The notes under the pieces: generated by a model
The model's input: the letters and a program-made list of their open reading frames with translations, nothing else
Database searches by the model: none
What the model was told of the DNA's origin: nothing
Translations under genes and position numbers: made by a program
NCBI GenBank assembly: GCA_016870995.1
Contig: VFZU01000033.1
Span: 1-50,268, forward strand
From: Acidobacteriota bacterium
GTDB lineage: Bacteria; Acidobacteriota; Terriglobia; Bryobacterales; Bryobacteraceae
Direction: 5' to 3'
Length of the DNA: 50,268 bases
Shown: positions 1 to 9,000 of the stretch, piece after piece
Position numbering within the stretch: the stretch's first letter is position 1
How the letters are laid out: each line of letters begins with the position of its first letter

Positions 1-89
1 TCGCCCTGGCCAAACAAATCATCGCCGAGTTCGTCGACACCATGAACGCCAAGTACGATCCCCAACCAAAACCAACCGAAAAAAGCTAG
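1..89 (+). CDS. C-terminal end of an unidentified gene (5' end outside window)
   Basis: An open frame runs from position 3 to a TAG at 87-89 and encodes the last 28 residues of a protein. The tail reads as an amphipathic helix (around IIAEFVDTMNAKYD) followed by a proline- and lysine-rich end. The fragment is too short to assign to a family. It is convergent with the permease gene that ends at 234, and about 145 bases with a hairpin lie between them. That this is coding is inferred only from the open frame and sensible residue composition. Confidence 0.45.
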   Translation, partial: ALAKQIIAEFVDTMNAKYDPQPKPTEKS

Positions 90-175
90 CAAACGAACCC
101 AAAACCCGAGGCCACCCGCAACCTCACAGCTCTTCGAAAACTGAATAGCAGCAAGACCCGCGCAAGCCCAACGCC

Positions 176-204
176 CCGGGTGTCTCTACCGACAGAACAC
201 CCGG
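176..204. terminator. Hairpin between convergent genes
   Basis: An 8-bp perfect stem, CCGGGTGT (176-183) and ACACCCGG (197-204), encloses a 13-base loop. It lies about 90 bases after the rightward stop and 30 bases after the leftward stop. Neither strand has a T run after it, so it is at best a weak or factor-dependent terminator. The remaining bases of 90-233 show nothing else I can name. Confidence 0.35.
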
Positions 205-233
205 CAAAGCGAAGCCAGCCTTCAAACCCACAC

Positions 234-1472
234 TTACTCGTACCGCAGCGCCTCCACCGGGTCCAACCCTGCCGCCTTGTTCGCCGGCCAGATTCCGAAA
301 AACAGACCCACGGCCACACTCACCCCAACGCCAAGTCCCGCCGCCCACAACGGCACAGACATCGGCAAATTCGGAAACACAATCGAACCCAGCACCGGAA
401 TCAACCATCCCACCGCCATCCCCAGCAACCCGCCCAAAAACGTCAGCACCACTGCCTCCGTCATAAACTGCGTCACAATCTCGCTCCGCCGCGCGCCCAG
501 CGCCTTCCTCACTCCAATCTCGCGCGTCCGCTCCGTCACACTCACCAGCATGATGTTCATCACGCCGATCCCGCCCACCAGCAAACCAATCGACGACAAC
601 ACCACCATCACCAGCGCCGTGATCGACATTATCTGCCGGAAGTCCGCAATCATCTGCTCGCTGGTCGAAATCGAAAAGCTATCCGGCTCGTCGTACTTCA
701 CCCGCCGCTCCTGCCGCAACACCCCGCGCACCTCATCCATCGCCGCCGCCAGATTTCCCTTCTCCGGCTTGATAAACAACATATGCTCCACCGCCGCCGG
801 CTGAAACTTCCGCATCGTCCAATACGGCATCACCACGCGATTGTCCCGGCTTCCGGGCGGCCCGCTCCCGGAATTCTTCATCACACCCAACACTTCCATC
901 ATCTGCCCGTCCAGGTCCACCATCTTGCCCGACGGGTCACTCGTTGAGAAAAGCCCCTTCGCCACATCCTCGCCCAGCACCACTACCTTAGACCGGTGCT
1001 GATTATCGATCTCGTTGAAGAATCTTCCGTGGATCATCTCCACCTGCCACACATCCGCATAGCTCGATTCCGATCCCTGCAAGTTGATCCCGGCAAAATC
1101 ATTGGCCTGATAGCGAATCTTCTTCACGCCGCGCCACGGCATCAACATCGAAGTGACCTTCTCGACATGCGGACACCGCTCCCTGACCGCCTGCGCTTGA
1201 TCGTAAGTGATCGGCTTCCGCATCCGCTCCTCGGCCGAACGGTTTCCAAACCGCAGCCCAACCGCGAACTTGAACACCACCATCGTTTCCGACCCGATCG
1301 TCCGCATCGCGTTCGAAAACGCGCCATCCATCCCCGTGATAATCGAACCCACACCAATGATCGTGCCTGTTCCGATAATCACTCCCAGCACCGTCAAAAA
1401 CGACCGCAACTTGTAGCTCCGCAGCGTGTCGAACGCCATGCCCACACTCGACCAGAACAATCCTTGAAACAT
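234..1472 (-). CDS. MacB/FtsX-type ABC transporter permease (second copy of pair)
   Basis: This 412-residue protein has the MacB permease layout. One membrane helix near residues 20-45 follows a KLRSFLTVLGVIIG motif, a large periplasmic MacB_PCD-like domain spans about 50-260, and three helices lie in the last 140 residues. The stretch with EIGVRKALGARRSEI between the second and third helices and the end AAGLDPVEALRYE are typical FtsX/MacB signatures. Such permeases work as dimers with a cytoplasmic ATPase in export or mechanotransmission of lipids, peptides or drugs. The start lies 7 bases after the stop of a closely similar permease, so the two are probably co-translated and may form a heterodimer. 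No ATPase gene is visible in the window. The substrate is unknown. Confidence 0.9.
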   Translation of the reverse strand: MFQGLFWSSVGMAFDTLRSYKLRSFLTVLGVIIGTGTIIGVGSIITGMDGAFSNAMRTIGSETMVVFKFAVGLRFGNRSAEERMRKPITYDQAQAVRERCPHVEKVTSMLMPWRGVKKIRYQANDFAGINLQGSESSYADVWQVEMIHGRFFNEIDNQHRSKVVVLGEDVAKGLFSTSDPSGKMVDLDGQMMEVLGVMKNSGSGPPGSRDNRVVMPYWTMRKFQPAAVEHMLFIKPEKGNLAAAMDEVRGVLRQERRVKYDEPDSFSISTSEQMIADFRQIMSITALVMVVLSSIGLLVGGIGVMNIMLVSVTERTREIGVRKALGARRSEIVTQFMTEAVVLTFLGGLLGMAVGWLIPVLGSIVFPNLPMSVPLWAAGLGVGVSVAVGLFFGIWPANKAAGLDPVEALRYE

Positions 1473-1479
1473 TCTGTGC

Positions 1480-2718
1480 CTACCTCTCCACTCGTAACGC
1501 TTCGATCGGATCCAGCTTCGATGCTCGTCGCGCAGGATAAATGCCGAAGAACAAGCCCACCGTCATCGATAGCCCAACTCCCAGCGCCACACTCATCATC
1601 GGCATCTCCATCGGTACCGGAGTCAGATTCCGAATGGCCACCGCAAACACCCAGGCGATGCCAACCCCAAACAAGCCTCCACTCGCAGCCAAGACCGAAC
1701 TCTCCACCAGAAACTGGTTCAGAATGTCAGACCGCCGCGCCCCCAGGCTCTTCCGGATTCCAATCTCCTGCGTCCGCTCGCTCACCACCGCCAGCATGAT
1801 GTTCATAATCACCACCCCGCCCACCACCATAAACACGCTCACCACCCCGATCGCCGTCGCCGCGATCGCTGCCGTCATCTGGTTCCAGGCATTCGCAATC
1901 GTTTCGGAGCTGAAAACCGCGAAATTATCCTCTTGCCCCGGCAACAATCTGCGATAACTCCGGATCAGCACTCGCACTTCTTCCTGAGCCTGCTGGAACT
2001 TGTCGTGCCCCGCCGCCATCACCGCATAACTAATCCCCTTCCGCGCGCCATAGCTCTTAAAGTAAGTCTCAGCTGGCATCGCCACAAAGTTGTCGCGCGA
2101 CATCCCGAACACACTCCCCTTGGCCTTGGCCACACCAATCACTTCGTAGGGCCGCCCATCTACCTGCACCACTTTGCCCACCGCATCCACGTTTGGGAAC
2201 CACCGATCCTTGAAGTCATGGCCAAGCACCACCACCATCAAATGCCTTTGGTCATCCACCTCGCTGATATAGCGCCCGCTCTCGATCTGCGTATCCTCGA
2301 TTGCCGCATAACTCGCCGACACGCCTTGGATCGCAACTCCATCCACACGATCCCCGTCAGCCACCACCGGCCCCATCCGCTCCACATAAATCGCGATCTC
2401 CTTCACCATCGTCGCCTTCGACTTGATGAACTCGTACTCGTCCCGCCTCAACTCCGGGTTCTTCCGAAGAAACTCGAGATACTTCTTCGGGTCGAAATCC
2501 CCAAAGAAGGCCATCCGCTCCACCCGAAACCCATCCGCCCCCATGTCGCTCACTTTCTCAGCGATGTACACATCCATGCCGTGAATCAGGCTCATCACCG
2601 CGATCAGCGTCGTTGTCGCTAGAATGATCCCCAATAGGGTCAGAAAACTTCTCAGCTTGCTGGTGCGCAAACTGGCCAGGGCCACCCATACCGCTTCTCG
2701 AAACCGCTGATTCACCAT
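1480..2718 (-). CDS. MacB/FtsX-type ABC transporter permease (first copy of pair)
   Basis: This 412-residue paralogue of the neighbouring permease has the same order: N-terminal helix after SKLRSFLTLLGIILA, a periplasmic domain, three C-terminal helices, the loop motif EIGIRKSLGARRSDI, and the end SKLDPIEALRVER. I chose the ATG at 2718 (MVNQRFREAVW) because it aligns with the family N terminus. The longer open frame to 2832 would overlap the upstream hydrolase gene and adds a low-complexity Arg/Gly stretch. It lies 19 bases after the hydrolase stop and 7 bases before the second permease, so it is the middle of a leftward operon. It is probably a half of a heterodimeric permease whose ATPase is encoded elsewhere. 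Confidence 0.9.
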   Translation of the reverse strand: MVNQRFREAVWVALASLRTSKLRSFLTLLGIILATTTLIAVMSLIHGMDVYIAEKVSDMGADGFRVERMAFFGDFDPKKYLEFLRKNPELRRDEYEFIKSKATMVKEIAIYVERMGPVVADGDRVDGVAIQGVSASYAAIEDTQIESGRYISEVDDQRHLMVVVLGHDFKDRWFPNVDAVGKVVQVDGRPYEVIGVAKAKGSVFGMSRDNFVAMPAETYFKSYGARKGISYAVMAAGHDKFQQAQEEVRVLIRSYRRLLPGQEDNFAVFSSETIANAWNQMTAAIAATAIGVVSVFMVVGGVVIMNIMLAVVSERTQEIGIRKSLGARRSDILNQFLVESSVLAASGGLFGVGIAWVFAVAIRNLTPVPMEMPMMSVALGVGLSMTVGLFFGIYPARRASKLDPIEALRVER

Positions 2719-2737
2719 CAGCGACTCATACGCACAA

Positions 2738-3679
2738 CTACCGCTGCAAGTTCCCCAAAATCCAGTCCACCGCGTATTCCTCCGCCCAGAACCGCGCCCC
2801 CCGCTTCGCGAGAAACCCAACATGGCCCCCATGCTGGGTCATAACCAGTTTCAAATTCGGATTCTTCTCCGGTGCCGCTTTTTCATAAACCCAGGCCGGA
2901 ATCAGCGGGTCATCCATCGAATGAATCAGCAACCCGGGAATTGCAATCCCCTGTAAGAAACCCTGGCTCGACTGCGTCTTATAGTAGTTATCCGCATCCC
3001 CGAATCCAAATGCCTTCGATGTGAATTTATCGTCAAACTCGAGAACGCTCTTCACACTGTCTAACCCATCCAGCGGAAACAACTCTGGAAACTCCACAGC
3101 CCGCCGCCAGTACCGCGCTTTCAGCTTATCGATGAACTTGTTCGAGTAGATGAAGTTCCTCGGCTCCTGCATTCGCAGGCAACACGCCATCAGATCCAGC
3201 GGCGTCGAGATGCTCACCACGCCCTTCACGCCGATAGCAGCCCCCATCTCTCCGCACAGCTTCAAAACCACATTGCCACCCAGCGAATAGCCCGCCAGAA
3301 ACACAGGCCCTTCCATCGCAGCCACAATGCTCTTTAAGTCGCTGGTCAGCCCTGCATGATACAGCGTCGGAGCCAACCCCTCGGTCCCGCCGCAGGTCCG
3401 CATGTTCAACCGGTGCACTCGCAACCCGCGCGCGAGCCCAGCCGCAGCCATGCTCTTCATGTATCCGGATTCATGTGACCCTTCGAGCCCATGCAGTACG
3501 ATCAGAGTTCCTCGCACCGGCCCTTCGGGCTCATGCCGAATCGACAGCACTTGAACCCTCTCTTCTGTCCGGTGCAATACTCGCACCCCTGGATACCGCA
3601 CTTCATCCAGATTCCTCGGCCAGAAGTTCGCGGCGATCGTCGTCAGATCGCCGTGGGGGATCAATGCCTCAAACGCCAA
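2738..3679 (-). CDS. Alpha/beta hydrolase, YheT-like
   Basis: This 313-residue protein fits the YheT/COG0429 branch of alpha/beta hydrolases. It has an oxyanion motif LHGLEGS near residue 62, a nucleophile elbow GYSLGGN with Ser132, an acid in HSMDDPLIP, and a catalytic His in QHGGHVGF near the C terminus. All three triad residues appear present, so it should be an active esterase or lipase-like enzyme, probably cytoplasmic since no signal peptide is seen. The substrate is unknown for this group. Its ATG begins directly after the stop of the GAF-ANTAR gene with no gap, which suggests co-translation and shared control with the two permeases downstream. Confidence 0.88.
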   Translation of the reverse strand: MAFEALIPHGDLTTIAANFWPRNLDEVRYPGVRVLHRTEERVQVLSIRHEPEGPVRGTLIVLHGLEGSHESGYMKSMAAAGLARGLRVHRLNMRTCGGTEGLAPTLYHAGLTSDLKSIVAAMEGPVFLAGYSLGGNVVLKLCGEMGAAIGVKGVVSISTPLDLMACCLRMQEPRNFIYSNKFIDKLKARYWRRAVEFPELFPLDGLDSVKSVLEFDDKFTSKAFGFGDADNYYKTQSSQGFLQGIAIPGLLIHSMDDPLIPAWVYEKAAPEKNPNLKLVMTQHGGHVGFLAKRGARFWAEEYAVDWILGNLQR

Positions 3680-4429
3680 CTATTCCTTCTCATCCTCCGG
3701 GTCATCGCTCTTCCGTGCCAACTCCTCGGCAAGGATGATTGCCTCGGCCAGTTCCTTCATCGGCTTGCGATGCCGCCGGCTTTCGTTGCGAAGCCGCAAA
3801 TAAGCCTCTTCTTCGGTTAGTTTATAACGCGACTGCAAAATTCCCTTGGCCCGCTCCACCAGCTTGCGCGTCTCGAGCTGCCGCTTCATCTCTTCGGTCT
3901 CGCTCATCAGCCGCTGGTTCTCTTCGCTCAAAACTTCTTTCGAGATCGCGATCCCCATCTGCTCGCCGATAAACGTCAGCAACGAGATCTCTTCCGCTGT
4001 GTGCGGATGCGGTTCCCGATGGTGAACGTTGATGACCCCGATGATCTCGCCCTGGTTAATGAGCGGCACCGAAAGAAACGCTTCATACGTATCTTCAACC
4101 AGACCCTGAAACCGCTTGAACCGGTGATCCAGCGCCGAGTTCGCCGCCAGCGCCACGACCGACTTATGCTCCGCCACCCAGCCCGTCACGCCTTCGCCGA
4201 CTTTCATGCGCAGCAAGTTCAAATCGTGCGCGTGTGGCACCTGAGACGCCCGCAATACGATCTCGTTGGTCTCTTTCTCGATCAGGTATACCAGCGCCGC
4301 ATCACACTCTGTGACCTGAACGGTCAACCCAATGATCTCGCCTAACATTTCATCGAGCGATCTCTGCGAACTGACAATGCTCGAAATACGGTGTAACAAT
4401 GCTACTTGTGAGGTTTGGGGTTCGGTCAT
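3680..4429 (-). CDS. GAF-ANTAR transcription antitermination regulator
   Basis: An N-terminal GAF sensor domain (about residues 20-165, with VGEGVTGWVAE and an SVPLINQGEIIGVINV strand) is followed by a helix and a C-terminal ANTAR domain (about 185-240, LVERAKGILQ ... EEAYLRLRNESRRHRKPM). ANTAR domains bind paired hairpins in nascent RNA and stop termination; GAF domains bind small ligands or sense redox state. I chose the ATG at 4429 because a GGGAG ribosome site lies 8 bases before it; an ATG five codons upstream (4444) lacks one. The gene heads a leftward unit with the hydrolase and two permeases, so it may regulate that unit. It is divergent from the peptidase gene, whose start is only 22 bases away. 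The ligand is unknown. Confidence 0.88.
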   Translation of the reverse strand: MTEPQTSQVALLHRISSIVSSQRSLDEMLGEIIGLTVQVTECDAALVYLIEKETNEIVLRASQVPHAHDLNLLRMKVGEGVTGWVAEHKSVVALAANSALDHRFKRFQGLVEDTYEAFLSVPLINQGEIIGVINVHHREPHPHTAEEISLLTFIGEQMGIAISKEVLSEENQRLMSETEEMKRQLETRKLVERAKGILQSRYKLTEEEAYLRLRNESRRHRKPMKELAEAIILAEELARKSDDPEDEKE

Positions 4430-4450
4430 AGTGCTAGCTCCCATAATGCA

Positions 4451-5467
4451 ATGCTAAGGAATCGTTCCTCATTAGACAATCCAATCTTTTTATCAATCCG
4501 ATTGATGGGGCTCTTTGCCTTGATTGCGGTGTTCCCATCAAACGCTCAAACGGCGCTACGTTCAAAAAACTTCATCTGGTACAGCAGAAATACAAAAATT
4601 CAAACTGCTGAAAAAAGCCTCGAACGACTCGAGCAACTCCGCGCCGCAATCATTGCCATCCACGGCAACGAATGGGCAGCCCAGAGCCCGCTTCGAATTT
4701 GGATCCCCAGCAGCGCTGAAGATTGGCGCAAGTTGACGACTGGAAATTTAGAGCAGGGCCTGTTTCTCTCAGGCCAGCGCGAAGATTGGATCACCGCCAA
4801 TCCGGACGCGCCCCGGTTACTCGAAGTCCTCAGCCACGAGTATATCCACGCAGTACTTCACCAGACTCTCCCCAATCTGCCGCTTTGGTTCGAGGAAGGT
4901 ATCTGTGAATATTACTCTACGCTCGCAATCCGCAACAAGGGGAATTCCACTGAGGTCGTCTTAGGCCGCCCTCCCGGCAACCTTAGTGTCTACGCCCGTG
5001 AATGGGCAGCGGTATACCACCTCTGGCCTACCTACAAGCCCGGCCAACCACTCCCGGCAACCGTTCCAAAAGCCGACGGACCCTTCCCTCCTCGCATCCG
5101 GCCCATCGCCTACAGCCCGCCAGTCATCGAATTCAGCGCCCTCTCCCAGGTCGAGATCAAAGAACTCGAAATCGCATTTCTCAATCGTGTCCCTGCCGCC
5201 CGCTCCGCCGGCGTCGATACCACCTCGGCCGAAGCAAGGTTCCTCGAAGGCTTGCGCTTATCTGATTCCGGCAAACCAAACGAAGCCATTCCGCTGCTCG
5301 AACGAGCTTGCAGTGAACGCCCCTCGAACAGCTCCTGGTGGTATGCACTTGCCCTGGCGCTGAAAGAAGCGAATCGCAAAGACGAAGCCAAACTCGCCAT
5401 CGCCAAAGCCCTCGCCACCGCCAACAACCCAACTGAGCGCAACGTCGCCCTCGCCTTCACACCCTGA
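4451..5467 (+). CDS. Secreted HExxH (gluzincin-like) peptidase with TPR-like C terminus
   Basis: The protein has a hydrophobic signal segment (MGLFALIAVFPSNAQ), a zinc-peptidase motif HEYIH at residues 129-133, and a probable third ligand in WFEEG (Glu149). The spacing and the phrase LPLWFEEGICEYY are typical of gluzincin-type peptidases found in bacterial DUF1570-like proteins. The last 80 residues, with SGKPNEAIPLLERAC and NRKDEAKLAIAKALA, read as two TPR repeats. It is likely periplasmic. The start is uncertain: 4451 gives a 338-residue protein, 4505 would start right at the signal core, and neither has a clear ribosome site. The stop overlaps the start of the next gene by one base (TGATG), so the two are translationally coupled. 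Confidence 0.75.
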   Translation: MLRNRSSLDNPIFLSIRLMGLFALIAVFPSNAQTALRSKNFIWYSRNTKIQTAEKSLERLEQLRAAIIAIHGNEWAAQSPLRIWIPSSAEDWRKLTTGNLEQGLFLSGQREDWITANPDAPRLLEVLSHEYIHAVLHQTLPNLPLWFEEGICEYYSTLAIRNKGNSTEVVLGRPPGNLSVYAREWAAVYHLWPTYKPGQPLPATVPKADGPFPPRIRPIAYSPPVIEFSALSQVEIKELEIAFLNRVPAARSAGVDTTSAEARFLEGLRLSDSGKPNEAIPLLERACSERPSNSSWWYALALALKEANRKDEAKLAIAKALATANNPTERNVALAFTP

Positions 5468-6042
5468 TGCCACTCCAAAACAGGGTCACCCCCTTCTCCA
5501 CGATCGAGATCAACCCCGCCCGCGGCCTCTTCACCGGCAACCGCGGCATCCTCCACAACAACCAACAACAGCTCGTCAATCCCCTCTGGGGTCATAAAGC
5601 CTGGATCGTCTGCCAGCTTGAGTTCAAGAATCTCCGCCGCCCTCTCATGGAGCCCAACCGCTGGACTCAGCTCTTCTTCCTTGATGAAGCCACAGCCTTC
5701 GCCGCCGGCCACCGCCCCTGCGGTGATTGCCGTCGCGAAGCCTACAAGCTCTTCCTCAGCCTCTCCGGCCAGCCCAACGCCAAGGCTCTCGATGCGGTCC
5801 TCCACGAACAGCGCACCCGCCCTCAACCGCAAGCCCCGCTCCACACGCTGCCCGACTACTCCATGTTCCACATCGAACAAAATCCTTATCTCAAGCTAGG
5901 CCCGCTCAGCTACCCGTGGACGCACTCTGGCTACGGACCACCAGAGCTCTTCCAACCTGAGCTGCTAGTCACACCCTTAACAGCCCCACTGTTCCGGCAG
6001 ATCCTGGCCTCCGGCTACCGCCCAGTTGCAAAGCCTCATTAA
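5467..6042 (+). CDS. Conserved protein with Ada-like CxxC motif
   Basis: This 191-residue protein belongs to a family I have seen only as uncharacterised. Its features are an N-terminal GLFTGNRGILH stretch, LEFKNLRRPLMEPNRWTQLFF, and then DEATAFAAGHRPCGDCRREAY. The last piece resembles the end of the Ada zinc-binding motif (GxRPCxxCRP), but the first pair of cysteines usual in Ada is absent. I see no signal peptide or membrane helix, so it is probably cytoplasmic. Translation is coupled to the upstream peptidase by a TGATG overlap. No function can be assigned; a nucleic-acid or metal-binding role is only a guess from the CxxC. Confidence 0.75.
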   Translation: MPLQNRVTPFSTIEINPARGLFTGNRGILHNNQQQLVNPLWGHKAWIVCQLEFKNLRRPLMEPNRWTQLFFLDEATAFAAGHRPCGDCRREAYKLFLSLSGQPNAKALDAVLHEQRTRPQPQAPLHTLPDYSMFHIEQNPYLKLGPLSYPWTHSGYGPPELFQPELLVTPLTAPLFRQILASGYRPVAKPH

Positions 6043-6088
6043 CTCCTGCTAATTTGAGTACCCAGCCGCATTCTGATAGCTTCTACAG

Positions 6089-9000
6089 ATGCGATTTGGA
6101 ATCGGGGTATTGCTGAGCATCAGCATTCTTTGTGGGCAAGAATTTCGAGCCACTCTCAACGGCAGCGTCGTCGACCCAACAGGATCTCCCATTGCAGACG
6201 CTCCCGTGTCAGTCAGAAACCTGGGCACCAACATAACCTCTACAGCGCGTACCGACAACCAGGGCAATTTTACTGTTCTGTTCCTGCAGCCGGGCACCTA
6301 TTCGGCAACCGTAGAAGCCCCAGGCTTCAAGAAGTCGACCAAGACCGGTTTCCAACTCAACGTGAACCAGACCGCCAGCCTGGCGTTCACACTCGAACTC
6401 GGCGCCGCCAGCCAGGAGATTACGGTGACCGCCGAAGCGGAACTTCTCGATGATTCCTCCGCCGACCGCGGCGGTGTGATCGGCGAAAAGGCCATCAAGG
6501 AATATCCGCTAAATGGCCGCAATCCTTTCATGCTGGCCGCACTGGTCCCTGGCGTTGACTTCAACGGCTCGCTCGCCTATCAGAGGCCTTTCGACAACGG
6601 CGCCATCGCCGAGTGGGGCATCAACGGCACTAACCGCAACACCGAGTTTCTCCTCGATGGAGCCCCAAACAATGCACAAGCTGGAGGCAACAACCTGGCC
6701 TACGTTCCGCCGGTCGACTCCGTACAGGAGTTCAAGATCCAAACCAACTCTTACGACGCACAGTATGGCCGCTCCGGCGGCGGAACCGTCAACGTGGTGC
6801 TCAAGAGCGGCTCCAACCGCATTCACGGAACAGCGTATGAATTCATGCGACGCAATTGGCTCGATACGAATTCATTCCAGAACAATGCCCGCGGCGCCCC
6901 AAAGGATGGCCACTACCTCGATCAGTACGGCTTGCAGCTAGACGGTCCTGTCGTCATCCCCAAGCTCTACAACGGCCGCAACAAGACCTTCTTCTTGTTC
7001 AACTACGAGGGCTACAAGGAAGGCAGCCCCCAGCCTCTCGTGCTCTCCGTGCCCGAACCCGAGATGAAGAATGGTGACTTCTCAAAGATGACCGATGCCC
7101 GCGGTCGCCGCATCTCAATCTATGACCCGAACTCGGGAGCGCTCGTCAACAACGTCTGGACACGCACTCCATTCCCTGCAAACGTAATCCCTCAAGATCG
7201 AATCAACCCTGTAGCACGCAAGATCGCTTCCTTCTTCCCCAACCCCAACACAAGGACTCCGGGCGCGGACTACGCCCGTTCGAACTACTTTCTTTCCGGC
7301 GGCAACAACATCGCCGTCGATGACTTCTACAATCTAGTGTTCAAGTTCGACCAGAACCTTGGCTTGAGGCACAAGATGTTCTTCCGCCACGCCTCAAACG
7401 ACCGCACCGAGATCCGCTCCACAAACGGCGTTTCCGGCCCCGGCGAGAACGGCCAGTTTCCTCTTAAGCGCGTGAATGATGCTTACGTCATCGACTGGGT
7501 ATCGACGCTTTCGGCTTCCACCATTTTCAACATCCGCAGTTCTTTCACCCGCTACATCGAAGCATCGCGAAGCGACGCCAATCTCGCTTACGACATGACA
7601 GAGCTGGGCTTTCCCAAGGACTTGCCACAAAGGCTTGGAGCCAAATTCGGCTTCGGGATTTACGCGCTCGACAACTACATCCAGCTCGGCCGCGGCTTCT
7701 CCTCAAATGTCACTAATACCTTCACGACTCACCCGACATTTACGCGCGTGACCGGCTCAAGGACTCTCAAAGCAGGTCTCGATATGCGTTGGATTCAATA
7801 CTCAACGCAGAACTCGGGCGACGTCTTCCGTCTAGCCCAGAACCCGGGCTACACACGAGCAGAATTCAATCGCGCCGATGCACTTTCCGGCGATTCACTC
7901 GCCAGCTGGCTGCTCGGTACGCCGAGTTCCGGCACCGCGAACTACCCGGTGTTTCCGATCTTCATGTATCGGTATTTCGCCCCTTGGGTGCAACACGATT
8001 GGAAGGTTCGCCGCAATCTCACCATCAACCTTGGCCTCAGGATGGACTTCAACTTCGCGCCCAACGAAAGATTCAACCGCTTGAACCGTGGATTCGACGA
8101 AACGGCGACCAGCCCTCTCGACGCCCTCGTCGACCGGGAGGCATTTCCGGATTTGGCGAAGCTCCGCGGCGGACTTCGTTTCGCTGGAGTGGATGGTGCC
8201 CCAAGAACCGCCACAGATCTGTTTTGGAAGACATTCCAACCTCGTATCGGTGTGGCCTACACCCTCAACAAGAAGACCGTGATTCGCGGCGGCTGGGGAC
8301 GTTACTTCCTCAATCCCAATAACGACTTTCAACAGACCTTCGGCTTCTCGAATTCAACCGCGCTGGTCTCTTCGAACGACGCGAACCGGACCGGGATTCC
8401 GAATAAAATCTTCGACCCATTTCCCATCGTCCTGACGCCGCCCGGTGCCTCCGATGGTCTCTCCACCTTTGCGGGCCGGACCTTCAGCTTTATGAACTCC
8501 GATTTCCGGTTGCCCTACATCGACCAGTTCTCATTCTCGATTCAGCGGATGATCACGGCACGATCGCGGTTTGAGATCAGCTACGTAGGCAGTCGCGGTT
8601 TTGACCAACAGGGAACGCGCGTCTACAACGAGGTGGAAGATGCCGGCTTCCGCGACGGCTGCAATCTGATGCGGGGTGGCAATCCGTCGTTTTGCGACGC
8701 GGGCCAGCCGAATCCTTTCCGCAATGTTTCCGCGTTCACAGGTACGACCTATGCGACCAACGGCACGATCGCCCGTTCGAATTTGCTGCGACCCTTTCCT
8801 CAGTTTGGGGCCATCACGGAGCTGGGGCGCAACGACGGGCTCAGCTGGTACAACGCCGTCCAATCGCTCTATACATGGCGCACGCGCAGCGGCATGAACC
8901 TCAATGTCAACTACACGTTCTCAAAGAATATGGCACGCAACGGTTACCTCGACCCGCAGAACCTGGTGCTGCAACAAGGTTTGACGGCCCTCGACAAGCC

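Noticed and set aside
180-947. Plus-strand frame of 255 codons over the first permease
   Set aside because: It is His/Arg/Pro-rich, lies antisense to a clear permease gene and has no recognisable domain.
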